A stretch of DNA of 64,000 nucleotides from Vibrio nitrifigilis (GTDB lineage: Bacteria; Pseudomonadota; Gammaproteobacteria; Enterobacterales; Vibrionaceae): positions 1,054,001 through 1,118,000 of the forward strand of contig NZ_JADPMR010000004.1 in the NCBI RefSeq assembly GCF_015686695.1. Direction: 5' to 3'. The notes under the pieces are model-generated. The model saw only the letters and a list, made by a program, of their open reading frames with translations, had not been told where the DNA came from and searched no databases. Of the stretch, positions 1 to 7,820 are shown in pieces; within the stretch, counting starts at the first letter, position 1; every line of letters begins with the position of its first letter. The position numbers and the translations under genes are program-made.

Positions 1-1
1 T

Positions 2-1060
2 GCTCTGGCTAATCCCAAAATGACATTTGCGACATTAGCGCAGATCAAAAATACCGATCCTAAAGCTCAATTATGCATTTCAACCAACGGGTTAGCATTG
101 GAAGAACATGTCGATTCGCTCGTCGAACTCGGTGTGCACCATCTTACTATCACCATTAACTGCACTGATCCTGATGTCGGGGCAAAAATCTATCCTTGGA
201 TTTTTCATGATCATCGTCGTATTAAAGGGCGAGAAGCGGCCGAAGTGTTAATCAAACATCAATTTGCAGGTTTACGTAAAGCCGCAGCCGCGGGGCTTTT
301 AGTGAAAGTGAATACCGTATTAATTCCTGGTGTAAACGATGAACATATCCAAGAAGTAGCCGAAGCCGTCAAAGCCAATGGTGCATTGTTACATAACATT
401 ATGCCGCTCATATCGGACCCGAGCCACGGTACTTATTTTGGACTGAGCGGCCAACGTGGCCCAACCGATGATGAGCTGCAACAAGCTCGACAAAACTCAG
501 GCAGTTTCATGCCACAGATGACGCATTGCCAACAATGCCGTGCCGACGCAGTCGGAATGCTAGCGGATAATCATGGTACACAAGGCTGCTCTTCACATCA
601 CGATGATGAGGCCGCGACGACTGTAGACAAACCCCATAATGCCTCAGAACAACCCACTCAAGAAAAACCTTATTTGGTCGCAGTAGCCAGTGATGGTAGC
701 GAGCACATTACGACTCACTTTGGCCACGCGGTTCAATTTGAAATTTATCAATATAGCAGTGAGCAGCAGCAATTCTTACTGCGTGAAAAACGCGATGTGG
801 GTCTTTATTGTAAAGGTAAGTCCGACTGCCCAGATGAGGAAGAAAAGAACGCTGTTATTGAAACGGTCGCTGATTGCCAAGTATTACTTTGTTCAAGAAT
901 TGGCATAACACCATGGCGAGAACTGGAAAAACGCGGGGTGACACCAAATATCGATTTTGCCTTTAAACCAATTGTCGATGCTCTTCTTTACCTTGCTAAA
1001 GAATTCAACGCAGAACCTTCTATCAAGCCACAATCAACTGAACGGAGAGAACTGCTATGA
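2..1060 (+). CDS. nifB: NifB, nitrogenase cofactor biosynthesis protein (5' truncated by window)
   Basis: NifB is the radical-SAM enzyme that builds NifB-co, the iron-sulfur-carbide precursor of the nitrogenase cofactor. The reading frame is open from base 2, so the gene starts outside the window and the SAM-binding cysteine motif is not visible. What is present is the second half of the radical-SAM barrel (CISTNGLAL, TITINCTDPDVGAKIYPW) and the conserved CQQCRADAVGML segment. From about codon 225 there is a C-terminal NifX/NafY-like cofactor-binding domain (VAVASDGSEHITTHFGHA). The stop overlaps the ATG of the ferredoxin gene (ATGA), which indicates translational coupling within the nif operon. 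Confidence 0.95.
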   Translation, partial: ALANPKMTFATLAQIKNTDPKAQLCISTNGLALEEHVDSLVELGVHHLTITINCTDPDVGAKIYPWIFHDHRRIKGREAAEVLIKHQFAGLRKAAAAGLLVKVNTVLIPGVNDEHIQEVAEAVKANGALLHNIMPLISDPSHGTYFGLSGQRGPTDDELQQARQNSGSFMPQMTHCQQCRADAVGMLADNHGTQGCSSHHDDEAATTVDKPHNASEQPTQEKPYLVAVASDGSEHITTHFGHAVQFEIYQYSSEQQQFLLREKRDVGLYCKGKSDCPDEEEKNAVIETVADCQVLLCSRIGITPWRELEKRGVTPNIDFAFKPIVDALLYLAKEFNAEPSIKPQSTERRELL

Positions 1061-1317
1061 GTTTTGCCATTACCGATAAGTGCGTGGGATGCCACGCCTG
1101 CTTTCTTGTTTGCCCGAATCATGCTGTTTACCAAGACCCCGAGGTATCCCGACAATTTCGTATTCATCCCAAACGCTGTGATCAATGCGAAGGCCACTAT
1201 GAAGAATCACAATGTGCGAGTATTTGTCCCGTTGAAGAAGCCATTGTTGATGGGTTTAAGCATCCTTTAAATCCGGTGGGAAGTTTGCAACCAGAACAAA
1301 TTGGGAGGGATTCATGA
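1057..1317 (+). CDS. 2[4Fe-4S] ferredoxin of the nif cluster
   Basis: Small 86-residue bacterial-type ferredoxin. The first cluster motif is CVGCHACFLVCP (CX2CX2CX3C). The second is spread over CDQC, then QCASICP, with an eight-residue insertion between cysteines, as in the FdxN/FdxB-like ferredoxins usually found directly after nifB. It probably supplies electrons to NifB or nitrogenase reductase; that role is inferred from position. It overlaps nifB by 4 nt upstream and nifQ by 4 nt downstream, so the three genes are coupled. Confidence 0.9.
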   Translation: MSFAITDKCVGCHACFLVCPNHAVYQDPEVSRQFRIHPKRCDQCEGHYEESQCASICPVEEAIVDGFKHPLNPVGSLQPEQIGRDS

Positions 1318-1841
1318 TCAATGTGTATGAACAATATTGGTACCCAATTATTAACAGTTTCCATCATGGTGAAACCGCACTGACACCTCATATAGGCTTG
1401 AGCACCGCAGAATACACCGCGTTAGCCGATACCGTGGCGTTACCGCCCATAGACACTCAAGACTTACCGCAATATTCTGCCATTACTTTACGCGACGAAC
1501 TTCTGAGCATGCGTGAGGACGAATTAAACGACTTAACCGATCTACTCACTGATTTTATGAATACTAATCAGCCTTACGCTGAGCAAATGGCGAAGGTGAT
1601 AGCGGTTGCCAGCATGGGAAGCCAACACCTGTGGAAAGATTTAGGCATGCCTGAGCGCCCTCGCCTCAGTCAACTGTTTCACGATTATTTTCCGCAACTG
1701 CACGCCTTAAATAACCGCAACATGCGCTGGAAGCGATTTCTTTATCGCCAAATGTGTGAACGCGGTGGAGACTACGTCTGTCGCTCGCCTAGCTGCGAAA
1801 CCTGCACCAGTTACAATGAATGTTTCGGTGATGAAGTGTAA
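1314..1841 (+). CDS. nifQ: NifQ, molybdenum donor for FeMo-co assembly
   Basis: The 175-residue length fits NifQ. The C-terminus carries the diagnostic CX4CX2CX5C motif (CRSPSCETCTSYNEC), which in NifQ binds an iron-molybdenum-sulfur cluster passed to NifEN/NifH during FeMo-co synthesis. The start overlaps the ferredoxin stop by 4 nt, and the gene is last in the nif run: a palindromic terminator follows within about 12 bases. The molybdate transporter modABC lies about 13 kb further right in the same window, but in a separate operon. Confidence 0.9.
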   Translation: MINVYEQYWYPIINSFHHGETALTPHIGLSTAEYTALADTVALPPIDTQDLPQYSAITLRDELLSMREDELNDLTDLLTDFMNTNQPYAEQMAKVIAVASMGSQHLWKDLGMPERPRLSQLFHDYFPQLHALNNRNMRWKRFLYRQMCERGGDYVCRSPSCETCTSYNECFGDEV

Positions 1842-1852
1842 TAAAAATATAA

Positions 1853-1896
1853 TTGTCGATCTTCTTGCCTTGTCGTTCAGACAAGAAAATCGACAA
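1853..1896. terminator. Bidirectional terminator between nifQ and the AraC gene
   Basis: Inverted repeat with outer arms TTGTCGAT (1853-1860) and ATCGACAA (1889-1896), and inner arms CTTGTC (1869-1874) and GACAAG (1880-1885) around GTTCA. It sits between two convergent genes, immediately after nifQ and just before the AraC stop. Confidence 0.7.
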
Positions 1897-1899
1897 CAT

Positions 1900-2679
1900 T
1901 TACTTTTTCCCAAGAGTCGATAAATAATCTTTTGGGGTTAAGCCAAACCTTTGCTGGAAACGCTGCGAAAATCTCACATCAGATAAATATCCACACTTTT
2001 CGGACAGTATCAAAATATCATTAAGGCCATTTTGCATTAAATGGAGTGCATGATTAAGGCGAACTTCTCGCAAAATTTCTTTAAACTGATATCCCTCAAT
2101 TTTCAAACGCCTAATTAATGTTGCTCGACTGATAAAAAATCTCTCAGAAACAGACTCTATTGTGTGATTGATACCAGGAGAGGTTGACAAATAACGTTTA
2201 ACTCTATGATTAAATTTGAAGTCTTCTCCTTTAAACAACAAAGGTAGAACGCCGTATTCGGCTAATTGTTGGTACAATCCTAATAGAAAATATCGCTGGC
2301 TTTGCTTATCAATTGCTTTGGTATCTAAATGAAATAATGCATTTAGAATAGAGTTTAAACTAGGTGTCATTCTGATAACCGGATTTTCAGTTTTTTGTTG
2401 TTTCTTTATTCCTAATTCCACTATTGAATCTGGTGGTTGATAATTGAAACTAAAAAATCTCGAAGAAAAATAATTTTCACTTGGCATATTCTCAAAACTC
2501 ACCGTTAAACTGTTATCAACAAGTAACAGAGATGAAGCACCGATATCAATGTAACTATCTCTCCAAAACAGTCGCTTTTTACCCGATAAAACTTGGACAA
2601 TACTTGGAGAATGAATCGCCACATTCCTTACTTTTTGTAGTCTATGAGCGTTGAATGTAGAGATCTCGAATTGATTCAC
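1900..2679 (-). CDS. AraC-family transcriptional regulator
   Basis: 259-residue protein with a variable N-terminal half and a C-terminal double helix-turn-helix of AraC type. The first HTH is around IESVSERFFISRATLIRRLK, and the second around ILILSEKCGYLSDVRFSQRF followed by GLTPKDY. The likely start is GTG at 2679, preceded by GAAGGTG. The N-terminal domain shows no ligand motif I recognise; the overall layout resembles the ToxT/GadX/VirF type of small AraC activators. Its neighbours to the right are a PEBP-like protein and a pectate lyase on the same strand, so it could control them, but nothing in the sequence proves that. Confidence 0.85.
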   Translation of the reverse strand: MNQFEISTFNAHRLQKVRNVAIHSPSIVQVLSGKKRLFWRDSYIDIGASSLLLVDNSLTVSFENMPSENYFSSRFFSFNYQPPDSIVELGIKKQQKTENPVIRMTPSLNSILNALFHLDTKAIDKQSQRYFLLGLYQQLAEYGVLPLLFKGEDFKFNHRVKRYLSTSPGINHTIESVSERFFISRATLIRRLKIEGYQFKEILREVRLNHALHLMQNGLNDILILSEKCGYLSDVRFSQRFQQRFGLTPKDYLSTLGKK

Positions 2680-2703
2680 AAAACACCTTCATAATAATTT
2701 AAT

Positions 2704-3240
2704 TCAATTTTTGGTATAAGTGGTTGTTATAACAGCTTTACTAATGGCTAACTTATTCAACATAAACCCAATCAAAGCTGGTGTAACTCCGTCTCCAACA
2801 TCTAATTTTTGCGTAGGTAAGGCCCACACCGTAAATGTATATCGATGCATACCATTACCTTTTGGTGGGCATGCTCCTCCATAATTACGTAAGCCAAAAT
2901 CATTACGAATAGCGATACCTCCCCATTTACTGACATCTACCCCCCTCGGGATCACCTTTGCATCTTTTGATAAGTTAATGACTACCCAATGCCAAAACCC
3001 ACTGCCAGTTGGGGCATCAGGGTCATAAAGAGTAATAGCAAAGCTTTTTGTACCCAATGGCACGTCATGAATCCTTAACTCTGGGGACAAATTATCTCCA
3101 TGACACCCCAAACCAGAATTAACAAAAATATTCGCTAATGGTTTCCCCTCTTCAATATCTGCACTTGATATTGAAAATGCGTGACTAGAAAGACTAAAAA
3201 AGATAGAAAAGCACAGTAAGGTTATTTTTTTGGTGAACAT
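2704..3240 (-). CDS. YbhB/YbcL-type PEBP (Raf kinase inhibitor-like) protein, exported
   Basis: 178 residues with a Sec signal peptide (MFTKKITLLCFSIFFSLSSHAF). The mature part has the phosphatidylethanolamine-binding-protein fold signatures DPDAPTGSGFWHWVVINL and a GGACPPKGNGMHRYTFTVWAL segment. The YbhB/YbcL family is widespread; its ligand in bacteria is not established. A strong ribosome site (AGAGGAGAG) precedes the ATG. The gene is 24 nt from the AraC gene in the same orientation, so the two may share a transcript. Confidence 0.88.
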   Translation of the reverse strand: MFTKKITLLCFSIFFSLSSHAFSISSADIEEGKPLANIFVNSGLGCHGDNLSPELRIHDVPLGTKSFAITLYDPDAPTGSGFWHWVVINLSKDAKVIPRGVDVSKWGGIAIRNDFGLRNYGGACPPKGNGMHRYTFTVWALPTQKLDVGDGVTPALIGFMLNKLAISKAVITTTYTKN

Positions 3241-3361
3241 AAAACTCTCCTCTAAGATTAGAGAATAATTTACTAGTACACCGATGCTAAATTCTTACTA
3301 AAAGTATTAAATGTATCTAATTTTTATACATATGTAATACTTTTAGCTTACATAAAATACA

Positions 3362-3384
3362 AAAGCCCTTCAATGAAGGGCTTT
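3362..3384 (-). terminator. Terminator of the pectate lyase gene
   Basis: Perfect 10-bp inverted repeat AAAGCCCTTC / GAAGGGCTTT with a 3-nt loop, lying 20 bases beyond the pectate lyase stop. On the minus strand it is followed by a T-rich run. Confidence 0.8.
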
Positions 3385-3404
3385 ACGATAGCAAAAGAAC
3401 AAAA

Positions 3405-4991
3405 TTAGTCTTGAGGTCCGGTACCACCGTCAACTTCATCGCCAAGGTCGTCAGCGTCATCTAAGGTGTAATCATACATATCAATATCAGAGAAGACTGT
3501 TGCGCCATCATCAATATATTGTGATGTAGCAGAAACACCTGTGTAAGTGTTACCAGATGCACTGAAGTAAGCATCACCAATATTCCATTGTGGACGCGCA
3601 CTGTTTTCGAAGTAGTTATTTTCTACTAGGATTTGCGCACTGTCATCACCACCAATAGAGAAGTAAGTGATATCTTTCCAATAGTTATTGAATAAGTGAA
3701 CTCGTGCATCTTCCCCTTCAATTTTAGGGTTACGTCCAGCTGCCGTGTCCCAGAAATTATGGTGGAAAGTCACTTGTGAATCTTGGACTAAGTTAGTGTA
3801 CCAGTGTTGATCAGCACAAACTTCTGCGTTGTAACCGTAGAAACGGTTCCAACTTGCCGTTACGTTTTGGCTATTATCAATATCTAAATAACCATCACTG
3901 ATTTTGCTGAAGGCGACGTGGTCAACCCAAACGTGGCTACTATCATCAACCGTAATACCATCCCCTGCTTCTACTAACGATGGGTTGATGTTTGAGATAG
4001 TAAGGTTTTGAATAATCACGTTTTCAACGCCACTCAAGTATAAGTTCGCTCCGATGATCTTAGAAGAGCTTCCCAAACCGACTAACGTTTTATTTGACTG
4101 AACATAAATGGTGGTGTCATTACGCGTAACAGACACCGTGTCGTCTGAGGTACTCGCGGCAAAATCGCTACAAGTTTGCGCACTGGTCGGTACTCGATAC
4201 CACGTTTTTCCATCATCATTCCAATAAGAACAATCGAGCGCACAGGCTTGTACAGTACGATCTGATGTACGACAATCAATCGAGGTATCAGCAACTTGAA
4301 TCACTTCAGCATCACTGGATTCAAGTGCTGAAGTGAGTGCACTACAACTTGATACTGTGACAGTACTACCCGCTGCACCACCTGTGGTAGTAGATAATCC
4401 ATCATCACCAGATTGTGATGCAAAACCAACAAGATCTTCGTCGCTAGATGAGTCACCACAAGTACCTGAAACTGGGTTGATATACCAACGTTGAGAACTT
4501 TCAGATTCATCTTCATTTTGGTAAACATTTGAACCGTTAGTTGAACCGGCAACAGTAAGGGAGAGTGAAGAGTTCTTGTTGACGATTTTAAACCCACCAT
4601 CAGATTGAACTTTTAACTCCCAACGTTGGTTGTCTCCATCCCAATCAGTGTAGGTATCAACATTCGCTCCATTAGAGGTAGAAGAGTCCAATACTTCAAC
4701 TAACATGCTGTTATACACAGACTTAATTTCCCAATAATTGTCACTTTGCTTAGTCAGCACAAACTTTTGGTTACTTGGCTCCCATGCCTCATAAGTGATC
4801 ACATTCGGCACACTGCTGGTGTCATTCGTGTTCACATCTAGAGCCTGACCAGACCCTTTATTAATGATGTAGTAGGTGTCACCCGACGTTGGAGTTGTTG
4901 AACAGTTTTCTGCAAAAGCAGATGCACTCATCAGGGTAAAAGCAACGACTAAGCTTTGCTTCCACCATGATTTACCGTGTAAAAATTTCAT
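3405..4991 (-). CDS. Secreted pectate lyase (PL1) with N-terminal ricin-type lectin domain
   Basis: The protein cleaves polygalacturonate by beta-elimination. I place the start at ATG 4991: it follows a good AGGAG site and opens a signal peptide (MKFLHGKSWWKQSLVVAFTL...ASAFA). The open frame itself runs on to 5195 but the extension looks non-coding. Residues about 35-170 form a beta-trefoil (RicinB/CBM13) with three Q-x-W/F repeats (NQKF, NQRW, SQRW). A Ser/Asp-rich linker follows, then the parallel beta-helix lyase. That domain shows WVDHVAFSKISDGYLDI and the catalytic-region HHNFWDTAAGRNPK. About 528 residues, larger than single-domain pectate lyases because of the lectin module, which probably holds the enzyme on plant polysaccharide. 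Confidence 0.92.
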   Translation of the reverse strand: MKFLHGKSWWKQSLVVAFTLMSASAFAENCSTTPTSGDTYYIINKGSGQALDVNTNDTSSVPNVITYEAWEPSNQKFVLTKQSDNYWEIKSVYNSMLVEVLDSSTSNGANVDTYTDWDGDNQRWELKVQSDGGFKIVNKNSSLSLTVAGSTNGSNVYQNEDESESSQRWYINPVSGTCGDSSSDEDLVGFASQSGDDGLSTTTGGAAGSTVTVSSCSALTSALESSDAEVIQVADTSIDCRTSDRTVQACALDCSYWNDDGKTWYRVPTSAQTCSDFAASTSDDTVSVTRNDTTIYVQSNKTLVGLGSSSKIIGANLYLSGVENVIIQNLTISNINPSLVEAGDGITVDDSSHVWVDHVAFSKISDGYLDIDNSQNVTASWNRFYGYNAEVCADQHWYTNLVQDSQVTFHHNFWDTAAGRNPKIEGEDARVHLFNNYWKDITYFSIGGDDSAQILVENNYFENSARPQWNIGDAYFSASGNTYTGVSATSQYIDDGATVFSDIDMYDYTLDDADDLGDEVDGGTGPQD

Positions 4992-5302
4992 TTTATAACT
5001 CCTAAAATCCCTATATAGATAAAAAGAAATATTTTTCGAATGAGAATATTGCCGAAATATCCTATTCAAAATCACTTTTAAAATATGAAATATCGTTTTA
5101 GTTCGATATTTCAGCAGCCATAATAGAAAATAAGTTTGATATAAAACTAGGACGGACAACTTAAATAGTAGAATTGCTCCCAATAAAAATGTCAAATTTC
5201 GTTAAGGGACAATATAAAGGACAAAGATGGTCATATAATGACCATCTCATTTATCGATCTGATATAAGCAGGGCAGAGAAAGATTAATACATTGAAAATA
5301 TC

Positions 5303-5568
5303 TATACCCAAATGACCTCAAGATGCAGGATTCAGAGCTTCATCAACGAGCCTAGGTCAAGCTCAATCACGGCAGGAATGGTCATTCCCTTTTAACGTGA
5401 TTGGGCGTAGAAATAGGTTTGTTGATGAGCTCCCAAAGGGCGAGTTTTATTCGCTCCTAGGCTGTGTTACTGATTTTTAACGTAGAATGACTATGTCTTC
5501 AAATCAGAGCCTTGCCTAAGAGCGAATACATTCTCGCTGAAACAGCATATTGAGGTTACTTGGGTATA
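5303..5568. repeat. Full-length dispersed structured repeat, copy 1 (266 bp)
   Basis: Ends are imperfect terminal inverted repeats: TATACCCAAATGACCTCAAG on the left, and the reverse complement of TATACCCAAGTAACCTCAAT on the right. Inside are further inverted pairs. GAGCTTCATCAAC (5335-5347) pairs with GTTGATGAGCTC (5421-5432) and encloses CAATCACG/CGTGATTG (5364-5371/5396-5403) and GGAATG/CATTCC. GCGAG...CTCCTAGGC (5440-5462) pairs with GCCTAAGAG...CTCGC (5513-5536) and encloses CTGATTT/AAATCAG. There is no open reading frame of note. It is nearly identical to the copy at 29628-29895. It lies 21 bp beyond the 3' end of pncA. Confidence 0.92.
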
Positions 5569-5589
5569 ATGTCATTTTATGTATAGTAT

Positions 5590-6207
5590 CTAAAGATTAA
5601 CCTCATTAGAGTGAATTATTTTTACACCTGCAGCGTGCATTTCTGCGATTGCCTGTTCGTCATCACCAGGCTGCATGTTGACTCCTCGACATGCATCTTT
5701 AATTAGGTAGGTATTAAAATTTAATGAAATAGCATCTAATGCCGTAAATTTAACGCAATAGTCCGTGGCTAATCCGACAATATAAATGGTATCGATATCA
5801 CAACTACGTAAATAATCTTCTAATCCTGTTTGTTGTAAGCGTTGATTATCAAAAAAACCACTGTAACTATCTATATTCGGATTTGTACCTTTATAAATAG
5901 TCTGTGCAATAAACTCTGAATTCAAACCGGGAATAAAATCAGCTCCATGACTTTCTTGAATACAATGATCTGGCCACATTACCTGTTCAAACCCATTTAA
6001 CGTTATCATGCTACCTATAGGTTGATTGTTTGCTGATGCAAAACTAGCATGACCTTTAGGGTGCCAGTCTTTCGTTGCAATCACATGATCAAAAAGTGGC
6101 AGTAGTGAATTGATTACAGGCACAATACGATCCCCTTCAGGAACCGCTAACGCTCCGCCAGGGGCAAAATCATTTTGGACATCAACTAAAATTAAAGCCT
6201 TACTCAT
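5590..6207 (-). CDS. pncA: Nicotinamidase/pyrazinamidase
   Basis: Converts nicotinamide to nicotinate in NAD salvage. The 205 residues have the isochorismatase-like fold of PncA. The catalytic Asp is in LILVDVQNDF, the metal-binding segment is KDWHPKGHASF, and the nucleophile Cys is in VGLATDYCVKFTALDA. Length is close to the E. coli enzyme. The start is ATG 6207 after an AGGGA-containing leader. It lies 35 bp downstream of the diguanylate cyclase gene on the same strand and may be co-transcribed; the full-length repeat begins just past its stop. Confidence 0.93.
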   Translation of the reverse strand: MSKALILVDVQNDFAPGGALAVPEGDRIVPVINSLLPLFDHVIATKDWHPKGHASFASANNQPIGSMITLNGFEQVMWPDHCIQESHGADFIPGLNSEFIAQTIYKGTNPNIDSYSGFFDNQRLQQTGLEDYLRSCDIDTIYIVGLATDYCVKFTALDAISLNFNTYLIKDACRGVNMQPGDDEQAIAEMHAAGVKIIHSNEVNL

Positions 6208-6242
6208 CGAGACTATCCCTTTTCTTCGGTATATTTGATACG

Positions 6243-7589
6243 TTACTGTAACACGACTTGATTACGACCGCGTCGTTTCGCCGCATAAAGCGCTTTATCG
6301 GCTCGAGTAAACAAGCTCTTACGATCATCACTTAATTCGAATTCACTGACGCCAACACTCACGGTGTAATGCGGCAAATCATCTTTTTCGCTCGCTTCTA
6401 TACTCTTTCGGATTCGCTCCGCAACCTGACAACCTGCTTGACCATTTTGCATGGGTAAAATAACGGCGAACTCTTCCCCTCCTATACGAAATAGTTGGTC
6501 AGTTGAACGCAATGATTCACTGATTACGGTAGGCAGATGTTGCAACACTTTATCCCCAGCCAAATGTCCGAAGGTATCGTTTATTTTCTTAAAAAAATCA
6601 ATATCCATAATAAGAATACTGAAAGGAGCACCACGGCGACCCAGCTCTACGTGCATCGCTAACTGTTCATCCCATTTATGCCGATTGTATGCACCGGTTA
6701 ACTTATCGCGCGTAGCGAGCTTTAATAGTTGTTTTTCTACCTGTTCACGGTTTTCTATTTCATCTGCTAAACGCAGCATCATCTGTTTTAAATCAAGTTC
6801 TAATTCACTCAGTTCATCCATTGCAGGTTGCATTTCAGGCTTGGGTAATTGGGTCTCGATTGTTAAAGAATGTTCAAGCTGTTTTAGTGAGCCTTGCATG
6901 CGGCGAATTCGACGCTGGAAAAAACGAACGATGTAATAAGTGAGCAATAGTCCCAGAACCGTTGCGCACACACCCAGTGCGATATTAATCCAGAAAAATT
7001 CCCTTTCATGTTTTTCGGTATATTGACTGGTGTGAGCGGTTAATTTTTGCAATTCATCTGAAATATCTTTGACCGAATGTTCTAGAGACAGCGCAAGCTG
7101 TTCTAACTGCTTTTTCTCCTGAATGGTGCTCTGGTGATGGCGCAACACGTTGCCCAATTTAACTTCAAATTGCTCACTTTTTTCTTGAAATTGTTCAATT
7201 TGTTTAAGTAGCTGTCGATGTTGGCCTTTAGCAAATCGAATGTGGTTCTTCTCTAGGTTATCCATAATAAGTGAGACAGCTTGATCGAGAAGCTGTTTAA
7301 GCTGCTGTTTTTGATAGGCATACTCTTGATCAGGTGTCAGTTTGCCATGATTTTGCTTAAGCTTAAATTGTTCAAATAAAATGTGCTGCTCTAGCTGCAG
7401 CATCTCGATACGCCCCATAATTTGGTTTAAAGGAACGTCAATGTAAGCCACTTCTTTCATCTCACTATCAATGACTTTTAGCTTATATATTGAAAACGAG
7501 ATAACGCATAAAAGTGTCGCAAGCAGCAACATAAATAGGGAACCAATACGATGGCTTAGAGATGATTTATACCAATCCACGATACTCAT
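6243..7589 (-). CDS. Membrane-bound diguanylate cyclase (GGDEF)
   Basis: Predicted to make cyclic di-GMP. There is an N-terminal transmembrane helix (about residues 13-35), a periplasmic region of roughly 165 residues rich in coiled-coil heptads, and a second transmembrane helix (IALGVCATVLGLLLTYYIV). A cytoplasmic linker leads to a C-terminal GGDEF domain. The active site reads GGEEF, and an RxxD inhibitory site (RSTD) lies five residues ahead, so the enzyme looks active and product-inhibited. I prefer ATG 7589 (448 residues) to a TTG 21 bases upstream. The periplasmic ligand is unknown. Confidence 0.9.
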   Translation of the reverse strand: MSIVDWYKSSLSHRIGSLFMLLLATLLCVISFSIYKLKVIDSEMKEVAYIDVPLNQIMGRIEMLQLEQHILFEQFKLKQNHGKLTPDQEYAYQKQQLKQLLDQAVSLIMDNLEKNHIRFAKGQHRQLLKQIEQFQEKSEQFEVKLGNVLRHHQSTIQEKKQLEQLALSLEHSVKDISDELQKLTAHTSQYTEKHEREFFWINIALGVCATVLGLLLTYYIVRFFQRRIRRMQGSLKQLEHSLTIETQLPKPEMQPAMDELSELELDLKQMMLRLADEIENREQVEKQLLKLATRDKLTGAYNRHKWDEQLAMHVELGRRGAPFSILIMDIDFFKKINDTFGHLAGDKVLQHLPTVISESLRSTDQLFRIGGEEFAVILPMQNGQAGCQVAERIRKSIEASEKDDLPHYTVSVGVSEFELSDDRKSLFTRADKALYAAKRRGRNQVVLQ

Positions 7590-7769
7590 ACAATCACTTT
7601 TTCTTTTCAAAACACACGATTATCACGGCGCTTATTGTCTCACATTCAAGAACACTAATATATGTACAAGTGATCTCAATTTTTTCAACGACCTAATACC
7701 GACCATAACGCATTTTCTATCGCGGTATCATTTTTTATACGGTTCATCACTCCAATAGATACAAAACTA

Positions 7770-7794
7770 AAAAGAGAGCCGACAGCTCTCTTTT
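7770..7794 (-). terminator. Terminator downstream of helD
   Basis: Inverted repeat AAAAGAGAGC / GCTCTCTTTT with a 5-nt loop, 26 bases past the helD stop. On the minus strand the stem is followed by TTTTTAG. Confidence 0.75.
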
Positions 7795-7820
7795 AAAGTG
7801 ACAGGTGATAAGCACAATGA

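Noticed and set aside
690..908. 72-codon plus-strand frame inside nifB
   Set aside because: It is fully contained in the NifX-like domain of nifB, whose frame is supported by strong homology.
4991..5195. Longer N-terminus for the pectate lyase
   Set aside because: The extension is AT-rich and precedes a good ribosome site and a classical signal peptide at 4991; a secreted enzyme would not carry it.
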